A stretch of 64,000 nt of DNA, from the NCBI GenBank assembly GCA_023412215.1, contig JAEYNX010000003.1, forward strand, positions 186,001-250,000, in the 5' to 3' direction. The stretch's first letter is position 1, and each line of letters starts with the position of its first letter. Of this stretch, positions 54,176 to 62,702 are shown piece by piece. Source of the stretch: Bacillota bacterium. Its GTDB lineage: Bacteria > Bacillota > Clostridia > Oscillospirales > Ruminococcaceae. Under the pieces are notes generated by a model that ran no database searches, was not told the origin of the DNA, and saw only the letters and a program-made list of their open reading frames with translations. A program made the translations under genes and the position numbers.

Positions 54176-54243
54176 GAACCGATTTTCAATAGCAATTTTA
54201 ATAATACTACAAAATGCAAAGAAAAGATAGGAGAATTTTTACA

Positions 54244-54894
54244 ATGCAAAAGGCGGTTATTTTTGATCTTGACGGCGTGCTGGTTTCTACCGACGCACTT
54301 CATTTTAAGGCCTGGCAGCGCATCGCACAGGATCTTGGCATCACCACCTTTACCGAGGAGGATAACCTCAGGCAGCGCGGGGTAAGCCGCGAGCAGTCGC
54401 TGGAGGTGGTGCTGGAGAAAACCAGTATGGTTTACACCCCCGAGCAGAAGCAGGAGCTGTGTGAGCGCAAGAACAATTATTATAAAGAGATGCTGGCCAC
54501 ACTGGATGAAACCGCCGTGCTCGCGGGCGCGGTAGATACTTTAAACTATCTCAAGGGCAAGGGCGTTCTGGTTGCGGTGGGTTCGGTGAGCAAAAATACC
54601 CCCGAGATCTTAAAGCGCACGAGGCTGGAAGGGTATATCGACAAGGTGAGCTGCGGCCTTGACATCACCCGTTCCAAACCCGACCCCGAGGTGTTTCTGG
54701 TGGCGGCAAAAAAACTGGGCGTTTTGCCTGAGCACTGTCTGGTGGTGGAGGATTCTGAGGCCGGGCTTGTTGCCGCAAAGGCGGGCAACATGGCGACCGT
54801 CGGCGTGGGTACCGCGCAGGGTAGCTTACATGCCGATTTCTCGTCCCCTTCGCTTGCGGAGAATATCCCATGGGAAGAGCTCCTGAGGGTGTAA
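54244..54894 (+). CDS. pgmB: Beta-phosphoglucomutase
   Basis: This enzyme converts beta-glucose 1-phosphate, the product of GH65 phosphorolysis, into glucose 6-phosphate. The 216-residue HAD protein has the DxD nucleophile motif FDLDGVLVSTDALHF near 6, GVSREQSLE near 47 (the beta-PGM substrate loop), VGSVSKNTPEILKR near 112, and KPDPEVF with VVEDSEAGL near 167 for metal. ATG 54244 lies ten bases after AGGAG; the open frame from 54214 has no ribosome site. Confidence 0.94.
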   Translation: MQKAVIFDLDGVLVSTDALHFKAWQRIAQDLGITTFTEEDNLRQRGVSREQSLEVVLEKTSMVYTPEQKQELCERKNNYYKEMLATLDETAVLAGAVDTLNYLKGKGVLVAVGSVSKNTPEILKRTRLEGYIDKVSCGLDITRSKPDPEVFLVAAKKLGVLPEHCLVVEDSEAGLVAAKAGNMATVGVGTAQGSLHADFSSPSLAENIPWEELLRV

Positions 54895-55006
54895 CTGCGG
54901 CGTAGGGTATGAACCTTAATTTATAGGAAGCAGGCTCTTTTGGGGTTTAAGCGGAGCATGTGACCTATAATATATCAAATTATCATGAAAGGCGGAGGAT
55001 TAAACT

Positions 55007-56566
55007 ATGGCTCAAGCGGCTCAAACCGTAAAAGGCAAACTGGGCACCGTTTTACTCCTTGTTCTTGGGGCAATCACGGTATTATCGGTAGGGGTATGCC
55101 TCTACCTGACATTCTCGGGAGGAGAAACAGTGGAACCGAAGCTCGTATTATATGAAGGCCCTAAATCGCTCAAAGACGCAACCCCCGCAGACCTCGAAAC
55201 CGCGCCGGAAAATAAGCGTGACATCACACTCAAGCATTGCGCCGACACCGCTATCACGGTAAACGGTTACGATGCTTTTGTGTACGATACCAATGTCAAC
55301 AACGGCCACACCTGGAGCAGCGATTATATCCCCGCACTCTCCCGCACCCCCATGACCTACTTTGATTTTGAAGGCAAGGCGCAGATTAAGATAACCCTCA
55401 CCGAAGCGGAGCTCGCCTCGGCGGTGGTTACCCCCAAGCGCTACGGTATCCAGCCGAAGGTGGACGGCAAGAATAGAACCATTGAGTTTACCGTTACCGA
55501 GCCGGGCTTTTATACCGTAGAGCTTAACGGCAGCGTCGAGCGCGCCATACATATCTTCGCCAACCTCATCGAGAAGAATCCGCCCAAGCAGGGTGACGAG
55601 GGCGTTGTATACATCGGCCCCGGCGAGTGGAACATCGATACCGTCGATGTGGAAGATGGCCAGACGCTCTACCTCGCGGGCGGCGCCGTGGTGCACGGCA
55701 TGGTTCGCGCCAAGAATGTAAACAACGTAAAGATTCTAGGCCGCGGCATCATCGACGGCTCCTACAACTCCACATGGAAAGGGACGACGGCCCTTCTGCC
55801 GATGATCATCGACGGCTGCGACGGCGTGGAGGTGGAGGGCGTCATCCTCCTTAATTCCAACGCGTGGGTGGTAAACTCACTGCAGACCTCCAACGCCACG
55901 CTCAGCAACATCAAGATCATCTCCTGCCGCCCGAACGGCGACGGCATCTCGCTGCAGTCCTGCAAGAACTACACGGTGCAAAATTCGTTTGTGCGCAGCT
56001 GGGACGACAGTTTGGTGGTGAAAAACTACGCCGATAACGCGGAAGGAATCCATTTTAAAGGCATCACGATCTGGACAGATCTTGCCCAATCGATGGAGGT
56101 CGGCTACGAGACCAACCGCAGCAGCGCGCCCGATGCCTTTATTAAGGATGTATCCTTTGAGGATATCACCGTGCTGCACAACTTCCACAAGCCCGTTATC
56201 TCGATACACAACGCCGACGACGCGCTGATAGAGGGCGTTACCTTTACAAATATCACGGTAGAGGACGCAGCCATGGGTGCGGGCGACGCAGGCGATAACA
56301 AGCAGCTGATCGATATCGCCATTGTAAAGAACGATAACTGGAGCACCACCCAAAAGCGCGGGCAGGTGAGAGACGTTACCATCGACGGCGTAACGGTGCT
56401 CGGCGGCAGCTTCCCGCCCTCGCGCATCATCGGCTATGACGATACCCACACCGTAGAGGGTGTTACCATCAAGAACCTGCAGATTCTCGGCAAGCGCATT
56501 GCCTCACTTGGCGAGGGGCAGTTTGAGATCGATAGCAAATCCACCAAGAACATCGTAATCGAGTAG
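55007..56566 (+). CDS. Membrane-anchored right-handed beta-helix glycoside hydrolase (GH28/GH49-like)
   Basis: The 519-residue protein has an N-terminal membrane anchor (about 13-36) with no clear cleavage site, an N-terminal beta domain (about 60-180), and a right-handed parallel beta-helix with many short repeats (about 190-515). Two acidic motifs, NGDGISL near 307 and SWDDSLVVKNY near 327, followed by WTDLAQSMEVGYE, are arranged as in clan GH-N (GH28 polygalacturonases, GH49 dextranases and isopullulanases). The third segment resembles GH49 more than the GHG/RIK motifs of GH28. With GH65 and beta-PGM nearby, an alpha-glucan hydrolase is a reasonable guess, but the family assignment is not certain. 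SD GGCGGAGG lies before ATG 55007. Confidence 0.7.
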   Translation: MAQAAQTVKGKLGTVLLLVLGAITVLSVGVCLYLTFSGGETVEPKLVLYEGPKSLKDATPADLETAPENKRDITLKHCADTAITVNGYDAFVYDTNVNNGHTWSSDYIPALSRTPMTYFDFEGKAQIKITLTEAELASAVVTPKRYGIQPKVDGKNRTIEFTVTEPGFYTVELNGSVERAIHIFANLIEKNPPKQGDEGVVYIGPGEWNIDTVDVEDGQTLYLAGGAVVHGMVRAKNVNNVKILGRGIIDGSYNSTWKGTTALLPMIIDGCDGVEVEGVILLNSNAWVVNSLQTSNATLSNIKIISCRPNGDGISLQSCKNYTVQNSFVRSWDDSLVVKNYADNAEGIHFKGITIWTDLAQSMEVGYETNRSSAPDAFIKDVSFEDITVLHNFHKPVISIHNADDALIEGVTFTNITVEDAAMGAGDAGDNKQLIDIAIVKNDNWSTTQKRGQVRDVTIDGVTVLGGSFPPSRIIGYDDTHTVEGVTIKNLQILGKRIASLGEGQFEIDSKSTKNIVIE

Positions 56567-56581
56567 GGAGGAGGATGCTTT

Positions 56582-57211
56582 ATGAACAAGAAGATTTTCG
56601 TTGCCGCAGGGCTGGCGGTGTTGCTGCTGGCCAGCGTGACGGTATCCGCGCTGCAGCTTTCTAAAAGAAATATGGTTGCCATAAAGCCCGAAAATGTTAC
56701 CACTGTCGCCGCTCCCGAGCAGACAGAGCCGCAGGAGCACCCCGATTTTAAGATGGAGGCCTTCACCCCGGTTGTTCCTGAGGGCACCAATATCGCTATT
56801 AAGCAGAAGATCACCTCAAGCGGCGACCAGCCCGGCTGCTTCGCGCGCAAGGCGATCGACGGCAATGCCGAGGGCGCCTCTTACTGGGAGGGTAAGGCCA
56901 ACACCTTCCCGAACACCATCGTGCTGGATTTTGCAGAAGAGAGCAGCATCCACGCCCTCCGCGTCTGCTTAAACCCGGAGTCGCTTTGGGAAAAGCGCAC
57001 CCAAACCTTTTCGGTAAAAACGAGCGCGGACGGTGAGAGCTATACCGAGCTCATACCCTCCGCCGACTACGCCTTCGACCCCAAAACCGGCAACTATGTG
57101 ATTATAGACCTACCCGAAGGCACCAAAACCCGCTATCTGCAGCTGGAGTTCACCGCCAACAGCTCCGCTACCGGCGGCCAGATTGCCGAGCTGGAGGTTT
57201 ACAGCAAATAG
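56582..57211 (+). CDS. Membrane-anchored discoidin (F5/8 type C)-like carbohydrate-binding protein
   Basis: The 209-residue protein has an N-terminal signal or anchor (about 4-25), an extended linker rich in P, E and T (about 35-65), and a discoidin-like beta-sandwich (about 68-209). Its landmarks are KAIDGNAEGASYWEG, NTIVLDFAEESSIHALRV and ATGGQIAELEVY, where the opening DG and closing IAELEVY are typical. It probably binds a sugar on the cell surface. It begins 15 bases after the beta-helix hydrolase, so the two may form a surface unit. Confidence 0.78.
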   Translation: MNKKIFVAAGLAVLLLASVTVSALQLSKRNMVAIKPENVTTVAAPEQTEPQEHPDFKMEAFTPVVPEGTNIAIKQKITSSGDQPGCFARKAIDGNAEGASYWEGKANTFPNTIVLDFAEESSIHALRVCLNPESLWEKRTQTFSVKTSADGESYTELIPSADYAFDPKTGNYVIIDLPEGTKTRYLQLEFTANSSATGGQIAELEVYSK

Positions 57212-57293
57212 CTTCTTAATTTGTGTTTTTTAACTGTTCATCTTAATGGTTTGATACCAATACATTGCTCATTTTTATAATGTAACTCCCTTT

Positions 57294-57348
57294 CACGGCA
57301 AACACCCCGGCGGGCCTGTGCATAAGGCTTACCGGGGTGTTTGCCGTG
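57294..57348 (+). terminator. Long hairpin after the discoidin-domain gene
   Basis: CACGGCAAACACCCCGG pairs perfectly with CCGGGGTGTTTGCCGTG (17 bp) around a 21-base loop. Only a short T-containing tail (TTGTAAAATTT) follows, so it may be a terminator helped by its length, or a processing site. Confidence 0.65.
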
Positions 57349-57396
57349 TTGTAAAATTTCGTGTTGAAAGATTGTTAAGAAAATGTTTATGATTGC

Positions 57397-57425
57397 TTGT
57401 CTTGAACGTCGGTTTATAGTATAAT
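57397..57425 (+). promoter_or_regulatory. Probable sigma-A promoter of the OadG-OadB pair
   Basis: TTGTCT at 57397-57402 and TATAAT at 57420-57425 are separated by 17 bases. The -10 is perfect and the -35 matches at four of six positions. From the discoidin-domain gene to OadG (57212-57579) nothing else is seen apart from the hairpin and this promoter. Confidence 0.55.
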
Positions 57426-57579
57426 AATTTTGATTTCGGTTATTTTATTGTTTGGCGAAACTGTACTGTAAAAAAGTTACTCTTTTGTTGGTTTAGCCGT
57501 CATGGATGCTTTAAAGTCGGTTTTTTGCAAACAATATTAGCAATAACTATAATTTTTGTGGAGAAGGAGATTTTGTAGC

Positions 57580-57945
57580 ATGGCAAATATTGAGCTTGCA
57601 ACAACCGTCGTTCTTGTTGGATTATCAATTGTTTTTATCACGTTGATCGGTCTTACACTTGTTTTTATGCTGTATGGCAAGATAGTCAACAATGTTGTTA
57701 ACAAAAAAAAAGATGAACCCACACCGCCTGCACCTACTAAGGCGGCTGTGAAATCTGCGCCGGTTGCTTCCCCTGCAGTAGAGACGGGTATCGGAGATGA
57801 TGTAATTGCTGCCATTGCGGCGGCTGTAGCCTGTATGATGGGCGATAGTACCTCCGGTTACACCATTCGCTCCGTTAAACGTGCGGTACCCTCTCGTAAG
57901 GTTTGGCAGGCGGCAGGCATTATGCAGAATACACGCCCCTTTTAA
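57580..57945 (+). CDS. OadG family decarboxylase gamma/delta subunit
   Basis: OadG-type subunits assemble sodium-pumping decarboxylases (oxaloacetate or methylmalonyl-CoA). The 121-residue protein has one membrane helix (about 8-30), a Pro/Ala-rich linker (about 45-62), and a C-terminal segment ending with SVKRAVPSRKVWQAAGIMQN, as in methylmalonyl-CoA decarboxylase delta subunits. ATG 57580 has AAGGAGA nine bases upstream. OadB follows. The alpha and biotin-carrier genes are missing here. Confidence 0.88.
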   Translation: MANIELATTVVLVGLSIVFITLIGLTLVFMLYGKIVNNVVNKKKDEPTPPAPTKAAVKSAPVASPAVETGIGDDVIAAIAAAVACMMGDSTSGYTIRSVKRAVPSRKVWQAAGIMQNTRPF

Positions 57946-58017
57946 GACTCATTTGTTCATACAGCCAAAGGGGTGCTCTCTTGAGGATGGCTGCTGAATA
58001 GGAAAGGATGAACACCA

Positions 58018-59172
58018 ATGTTTACTGCGTTTATACAGACCATCGGCGATATCTTAGGCAGTTCGGGCTTTCGTGCGTTGACACTTGAAAATGCCTTGAT
58101 GCTTTTGGTGTCGTTTGTGCTCATTTATCTCGCGGTTGTAAAAAAGTTTGAACCGCTGCTTCTTTTACCCATCGCGTTCGGTATGCTGCTTGCAAACCTT
58201 CCGCTCGCAGGCCTTGACATTAAAACCGCGGAAGAGATTGCCGCGGGTGCGCCGCTAGGCCTGCTGGACTATCTATACAAGGGCGTTAAGCTCGGCATCT
58301 ACCCGCCGCTTATCTTCCTTGGCATCGGTTGTATGACCGACTTCGGCCCCCTGATTGCACGCCCCAGCAGCTTTTTACTGGGTGCCGCCGCGCAGCTGGG
58401 CATCTTTGTTACCTTCTTTGGTGCTATTCTGCTGGGCTTTGCCCCCAACGAAGCCGGTTCCATCGGTATCATCGGCGGTGCCGACGGCCCGACGGCTATC
58501 TGGCTTACCACCAAGCTGGCCCCTGATTTATTGGGTTCGATCGCCATTGCGGCTTATTCCTACATGGCGCTGGTGCCAATCATACAGCCGCCGATTATGA
58601 AGCTGCTCACCACCAAAAAAGAGCGCGCGGTTGTTATGCAGCAGTTACGTCCTGTTTCGAAGGTGGAGAAGGTTATATTCCCGATTCTCGTAACGGTTGT
58701 CGTTGCACTGCTGCTGCCCGACGCGGCGCCCCTTATCGGTATGCTGATGTTCGGTAACCTCTTAAAAGAAAGCGGCGTGGCCACCCGTCTGGTAGAAACC
58801 GCGTCCAACGCGCTCATGAACATTATCACCATCTTTTTGGGCGTTACGGTAGGCGCTACCGCGAAGGCATCCACCTTCCTTTCTCCCGCAACCCTTAAGA
58901 TTATTGTGCTGGGCCTCATTGCGTTCTGCATGGGTACCGCGGGCGGTGTACTGCTCGGTAAGCTCATGTATGTTGTTACCAAGGGCAAGATTAACCCGCT
59001 GATTGGTTCCGCAGGCGTTTCCGCGGTTCCGATGGCTGCGCGTGTTTCGCAGAAGGTGGGGCAGGAAACCAACCCCGGCAACTTCCTGCTGATGCATGCC
59101 ATGGGCCCGAACGTGGCCGGTGTTATCGGCTCGGCTGTCGCTGCAGGTGTGTTGTTGAATATTCTAAAATAG
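58018..59172 (+). CDS. Sodium-pumping decarboxylase beta subunit (OadB/MmdB)
   Basis: The beta subunit decarboxylates carboxybiotin and moves sodium across the membrane. The 384-residue protein has about nine to eleven membrane segments. The conserved NEAGSIGIIGGADGPTAIWL near 152 carries the family's catalytic aspartate; AAYSYMALVPIIQPPIMKLL and the C-terminal AMGPNVAGVIGSAVAAG follow. It is 72 bases after OadG with GAAAGGA before ATG 58018. A terminator follows, so no alpha or biotin subunit gene lies in this unit. Confidence 0.94.
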   Translation: MFTAFIQTIGDILGSSGFRALTLENALMLLVSFVLIYLAVVKKFEPLLLLPIAFGMLLANLPLAGLDIKTAEEIAAGAPLGLLDYLYKGVKLGIYPPLIFLGIGCMTDFGPLIARPSSFLLGAAAQLGIFVTFFGAILLGFAPNEAGSIGIIGGADGPTAIWLTTKLAPDLLGSIAIAAYSYMALVPIIQPPIMKLLTTKKERAVVMQQLRPVSKVEKVIFPILVTVVVALLLPDAAPLIGMLMFGNLLKESGVATRLVETASNALMNIITIFLGVTVGATAKASTFLSPATLKIIVLGLIAFCMGTAGGVLLGKLMYVVTKGKINPLIGSAGVSAVPMAARVSQKVGQETNPGNFLLMHAMGPNVAGVIGSAVAAGVLLNILK

Positions 59173-59184
59173 CATTCTTTATAT

Positions 59185-59222
59185 CAAAACAGCCGCATGT
59201 GTTAACACAGGCGGCTGTTTTG
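59185..59222 (+). terminator. Terminator after OadB
   Basis: CAAAACAGCCGC pairs with GCGGCTGTTTTG (12 bp) around a 14-base loop, and the right arm holds the T-run. Confidence 0.8.
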
Positions 59223-59315
59223 CGTTCATCGTGGAACCCTGCCGCTCTTTGCAGTTCTAAGGCAGATGTGCTACAATAAATGGGACGAATTATGGTATAT
59301 AAGGGGGCGGGGCAG

Positions 59316-62300
59316 GTGCTCAAGTTTATACTGGGCCGCTCGGGCAGCGGCAAAACCCACCGCATACGGCAGGAGATTGCGCAGGCGGTGCAAAGCGGTA
59401 CATATCAGAAGGTCTACCTGCTGGTACCCGAGCAGTTTTCGTTTGAAAGCGAGCGTGCCCTCTACACCGAGCTGGGTGCGCAGAACAGCATCAAGGTGGA
59501 AACGGTAAGCTTTACCCGCCTTGCAAACCTTGTGTTCCGCGAGTACGGCGGCCTTGCCAAAAACTATGTGAGCGACGGCGCCCGCGCCATGCTTATGAGC
59601 CTTGCCCTGAACGAGCTCAAGGACAGCCTTACCGTATACAAAAAGCATTGCGCGAACCTCGCCTTTGTCTCGGGGATGGTGAACGCCGTTACCGAGTTTA
59701 AAAACGCCGGTGTGACCCCGCAGCGCCTAGGTGAAGCGGGCGGGCAGCTGCCCGAGGGCGCGCTCAGGGCCAAAGCGGGGGAGCTGGCCCTTATCTACGG
59801 CGCCTACGAGGCGCTGCTCGGCAAAGGCTATGCCGACCCGCTGGACGATCTGCCCGCCGCCAACCGCCTGCTTATGGAGAACGACTTTTTTAGCGGCGCT
59901 GCCGTGTTTATAGACGAGTTCAAGGGCTTTACCGCCGTCGAGTTTGAAACCCTGCGGCATATCATAGCGGGCGCGCAGGCCTGCACCGTCTCCCTTTGCA
60001 CCGACACGCTTACCGATACCGCCCACGGTCTCGGGCTGTTTTCGCCCGTTGCGGAGGTTGCGGGCCGCCTGATGCGTATCGCGAAGGAACGTCAGGTGCC
60101 GGTCGCGCGGACGGAGCTTCTCGCCACCCCTCTGCGTTTTCAGGGCAGCGGGATTCAGGCGGTGGAGCGGGGTATCTTCGATTTTACCCCCGCCCCCTGT
60201 ACCAAGGAACCCACCGACGTACAGGTATTTTCGGCGGCAAACCCCTACGAGGAGCTGGAGTTGGTGTCCAGCGAGATCAAGCGCATGGTGCTTACTGAAG
60301 GCCTGCGCTACCGCGATATTGTGGTAATCGGGCGCGACGTAAGCAGCTACAAAACGGTACTCGAATCGGTACTGCCGCGATACGACATCCCTTACTTTTT
60401 CGACTTTACCGAGAGCATCGAGCGCAGCCCGCTCATTGCGTATGTGCTTTATGCCGTCACCGCCGCGGTGAACCGGTTTGAGAGCGACAGTATCCTTGCC
60501 ATGCTTAAAACCGGCCTCACGCGCTTTGATGTGTGTGAAATCGGGCAGCTCGAGGATTATATATTTACGTGGGACATCAAGGGCCTCGCGTGGTGTGCTC
60601 CCTTCACCAACCACCCCCGCGGGTTTGTCAGCGGCCTTACCGAGGGGGACCGGCAGCTACTGCAAGCGCTTAATACTCTGCGTGCGGAGATCATTCCGCC
60701 CGTTGAACGGCTTGCCGCCGCCATAAAATCAGCAGACGGCGAGACCTTTGCGCGGGCGGTGTACGACTATATCACCGCTTCCGGCCTGCAGGATCGTGTG
60801 CAGGAGCGGATGGCGGCGTGTAAAGAGCAGGGCGATTACAACGGGGCGCAGAGCGTCGAGCGCGTATGGGGCAGCCTGATGGATATTCTGGACACCTTTG
60901 CCTCGGTGCTGCGCGGCACGGTGCTGGATGCTAAACGCAGCCTTGAGCTGCTGCGCCTTGCCATCGGCACCTACGACCTGGGTAATATCCCGCAGACGCT
61001 CGATCAGGTGCTCATCGGCAGCGCCGACCGTATCCGCGCGGCCTCGCCAAAGGCGGCGTTCCTCATCGGCGCAAACGAAGGGGTGTTCCCGCTTATCCCA
61101 CAGAGCGGCGGGCTGTTCTCCGACAGCGAGCGCGAGGCGCTTGCGGCCCTCGGGCTGGAGCTTGCCGAGACCCAGACGAAAAAGACCGTCGCCGAGCGGT
61201 TTATCGCCTACAAGGCCCTCACCTGCGCATCGCACCGGCTCACGGTTACCTTTCCGCGCACCGGCGTGAGGGGGGAGGGCTTGTATCCGTCCCAGATGGT
61301 GCGCCAGCTTGCCGCCATCCTGCCCTGCTTTAGGGTGCAGGATGCCACCGCCCTTGAGCCGCAGCGGTTTATCTGGAACGAGAAAACCGCGCTCAAGGCC
61401 GCCGCGCAGCATGTGGGGGAGGATACCCCCTTTACGTCCACGCTGCAAGAGCTGCTTACCGCCTCCGGCACCGCTGAACCGCTTTATAACAGCCTTGTAC
61501 AGGCGGGGCACAAGGTGCACTTCTCGGTGGATGATGTCCGCACGACGCAGGAGCTGTTCGGCGAAAGCCTTACCCTTTCGCCCACCGGCCTTGAAACCTA
61601 CTACCGCTGCCGCTTTGCTTACTATTTAAAATACGGCATCCGCCTGAAAAAGCGTGAGCAGGCGAAGCTTTCTCCGCTCGAGGCGGGGTCGCTTATCCAT
61701 TACGCGCTGCAGGAGCTGTTATCCCGCCACACCATACAGGAGCTTGCCGCCATGAACACGGCGTCGCTGCGCAAAGAGATTGACGACATTTTAAACCACT
61801 ACCTGCTTGAGAAGATGGGCGGCGGAGAGGGCAAGCCCGCGCGTTTTCAATACCTTTATACCCGCCTTGCCGCCACGGTGTATAAGCTCATCAGGCAGCT
61901 GATTACCGAGTTTACGCAGAGTGACTTTACCCCGGACACGTTTGAACTGCCCATTCAACAAGACGGCGAGGTGCAGCCCATCGAGCTTGTCACCCCCACG
62001 GGCGCGCGCGTCATGGTGGAGGGCACCATCGACCGGGTGGACATCATGACCAAGAACGGCAAGCGGTATGTGCGCGTGGTGGATTATAAAACCGGGCACA
62101 AAAGTTTTAACCTCTCAGATGTTTATTACGGCTTAAACATGCAGATGCTGCTCTACCTGTTTACCGTCTGTCAGAATGGGCGCTACGCGGGTGCCTACCC
62201 GGCGGGCGTACTCTACATGCCCGCGAAAAACCCCGTGGCTGATGTGCCGCGCGAGGCGGACGGCAGCGAGGTGGAGGAAAAACAATCCGCGGCGCTGAAG

Positions 62301-62702
62301 ATGAGCGGGCTGCTGCTGGAGGACGAGGACGCCATCGTGGGCATGGAAAAGGGCGGTGCGGGCGTCTTTATCCCCGCACGGTTTACCGAGGGTATCGATG
62401 AGGACGGCAACCGCGTCTGGGCGCTTGACAAAAAGTCCAAGGTGGCAAGCTTAGAAAACATGGGCAAGGTAAAGCGCCACATCGAAAAGCTGGTGCAGGA
62501 TATGGCAAACGCACTGCACGAGGGGCAGATTGATGCCGTGCCCGCGCAGGGCGGCGACTACGCGCCCTGCGATTATTGCGAGTTCTCGCATATCTGCGGG
62601 CACGAGCAGGGCGACGACGTGATAAAGATCAAGGATATCCCCGAAGAGGAGATTTTTGTGAAAATGGAGGGAGCAGGCGGTGAGCAGAAGCTGGACCAAT
62701 GA
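59316..62702 (+). CDS. addB: ATP-dependent helicase/nuclease subunit B (AddB)
   Basis: AddB with AddA forms the helicase-nuclease that trims double-strand breaks to a chi-like site for recombination. The 1128-residue protein has the Walker-type motif GRSGSGKTHRIRQE near 6 and a C-terminal RecB-like nuclease domain with VRVVDYKTGHKSF near 920 and QMLLYLF. The iron-sulfur cysteines are in YYRCRF near 763 and CDYCEFSHIC near 1085-1094, spaced as in Bacillus AddB. GTG 59316 is preferred because AAGGGGG lies eight to nine bases upstream; ATG 59292 and ATG 59280 lack a ribosome site. Its 3' end overlaps addA by 23 bases. Confidence 0.95.
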   Translation: MLKFILGRSGSGKTHRIRQEIAQAVQSGTYQKVYLLVPEQFSFESERALYTELGAQNSIKVETVSFTRLANLVFREYGGLAKNYVSDGARAMLMSLALNELKDSLTVYKKHCANLAFVSGMVNAVTEFKNAGVTPQRLGEAGGQLPEGALRAKAGELALIYGAYEALLGKGYADPLDDLPAANRLLMENDFFSGAAVFIDEFKGFTAVEFETLRHIIAGAQACTVSLCTDTLTDTAHGLGLFSPVAEVAGRLMRIAKERQVPVARTELLATPLRFQGSGIQAVERGIFDFTPAPCTKEPTDVQVFSAANPYEELELVSSEIKRMVLTEGLRYRDIVVIGRDVSSYKTVLESVLPRYDIPYFFDFTESIERSPLIAYVLYAVTAAVNRFESDSILAMLKTGLTRFDVCEIGQLEDYIFTWDIKGLAWCAPFTNHPRGFVSGLTEGDRQLLQALNTLRAEIIPPVERLAAAIKSADGETFARAVYDYITASGLQDRVQERMAACKEQGDYNGAQSVERVWGSLMDILDTFASVLRGTVLDAKRSLELLRLAIGTYDLGNIPQTLDQVLIGSADRIRAASPKAAFLIGANEGVFPLIPQSGGLFSDSEREALAALGLELAETQTKKTVAERFIAYKALTCASHRLTVTFPRTGVRGEGLYPSQMVRQLAAILPCFRVQDATALEPQRFIWNEKTALKAAAQHVGEDTPFTSTLQELLTASGTAEPLYNSLVQAGHKVHFSVDDVRTTQELFGESLTLSPTGLETYYRCRFAYYLKYGIRLKKREQAKLSPLEAGSLIHYALQELLSRHTIQELAAMNTASLRKEIDDILNHYLLEKMGGGEGKPARFQYLYTRLAATVYKLIRQLITEFTQSDFTPDTFELPIQQDGEVQPIELVTPTGARVMVEGTIDRVDIMTKNGKRYVRVVDYKTGHKSFNLSDVYYGLNMQMLLYLFTVCQNGRYAGAYPAGVLYMPAKNPVADVPREADGSEVEEKQSAALKMSGLLLEDEDAIVGMEKGGAGVFIPARFTEGIDEDGNRVWALDKKSKVASLENMGKVKRHIEKLVQDMANALHEGQIDAVPAQGGDYAPCDYCEFSHICGHEQGDDVIKIKDIPEEEIFVKMEGAGGEQKLDQ

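Noticed and set aside
57294..57348. Long hairpin considered as a riboswitch or T-box leader for OadG
   Set aside because: It lies upstream of the likely OadG promoter and right after the previous gene, so it belongs to the earlier transcript; no known riboswitch core is seen.
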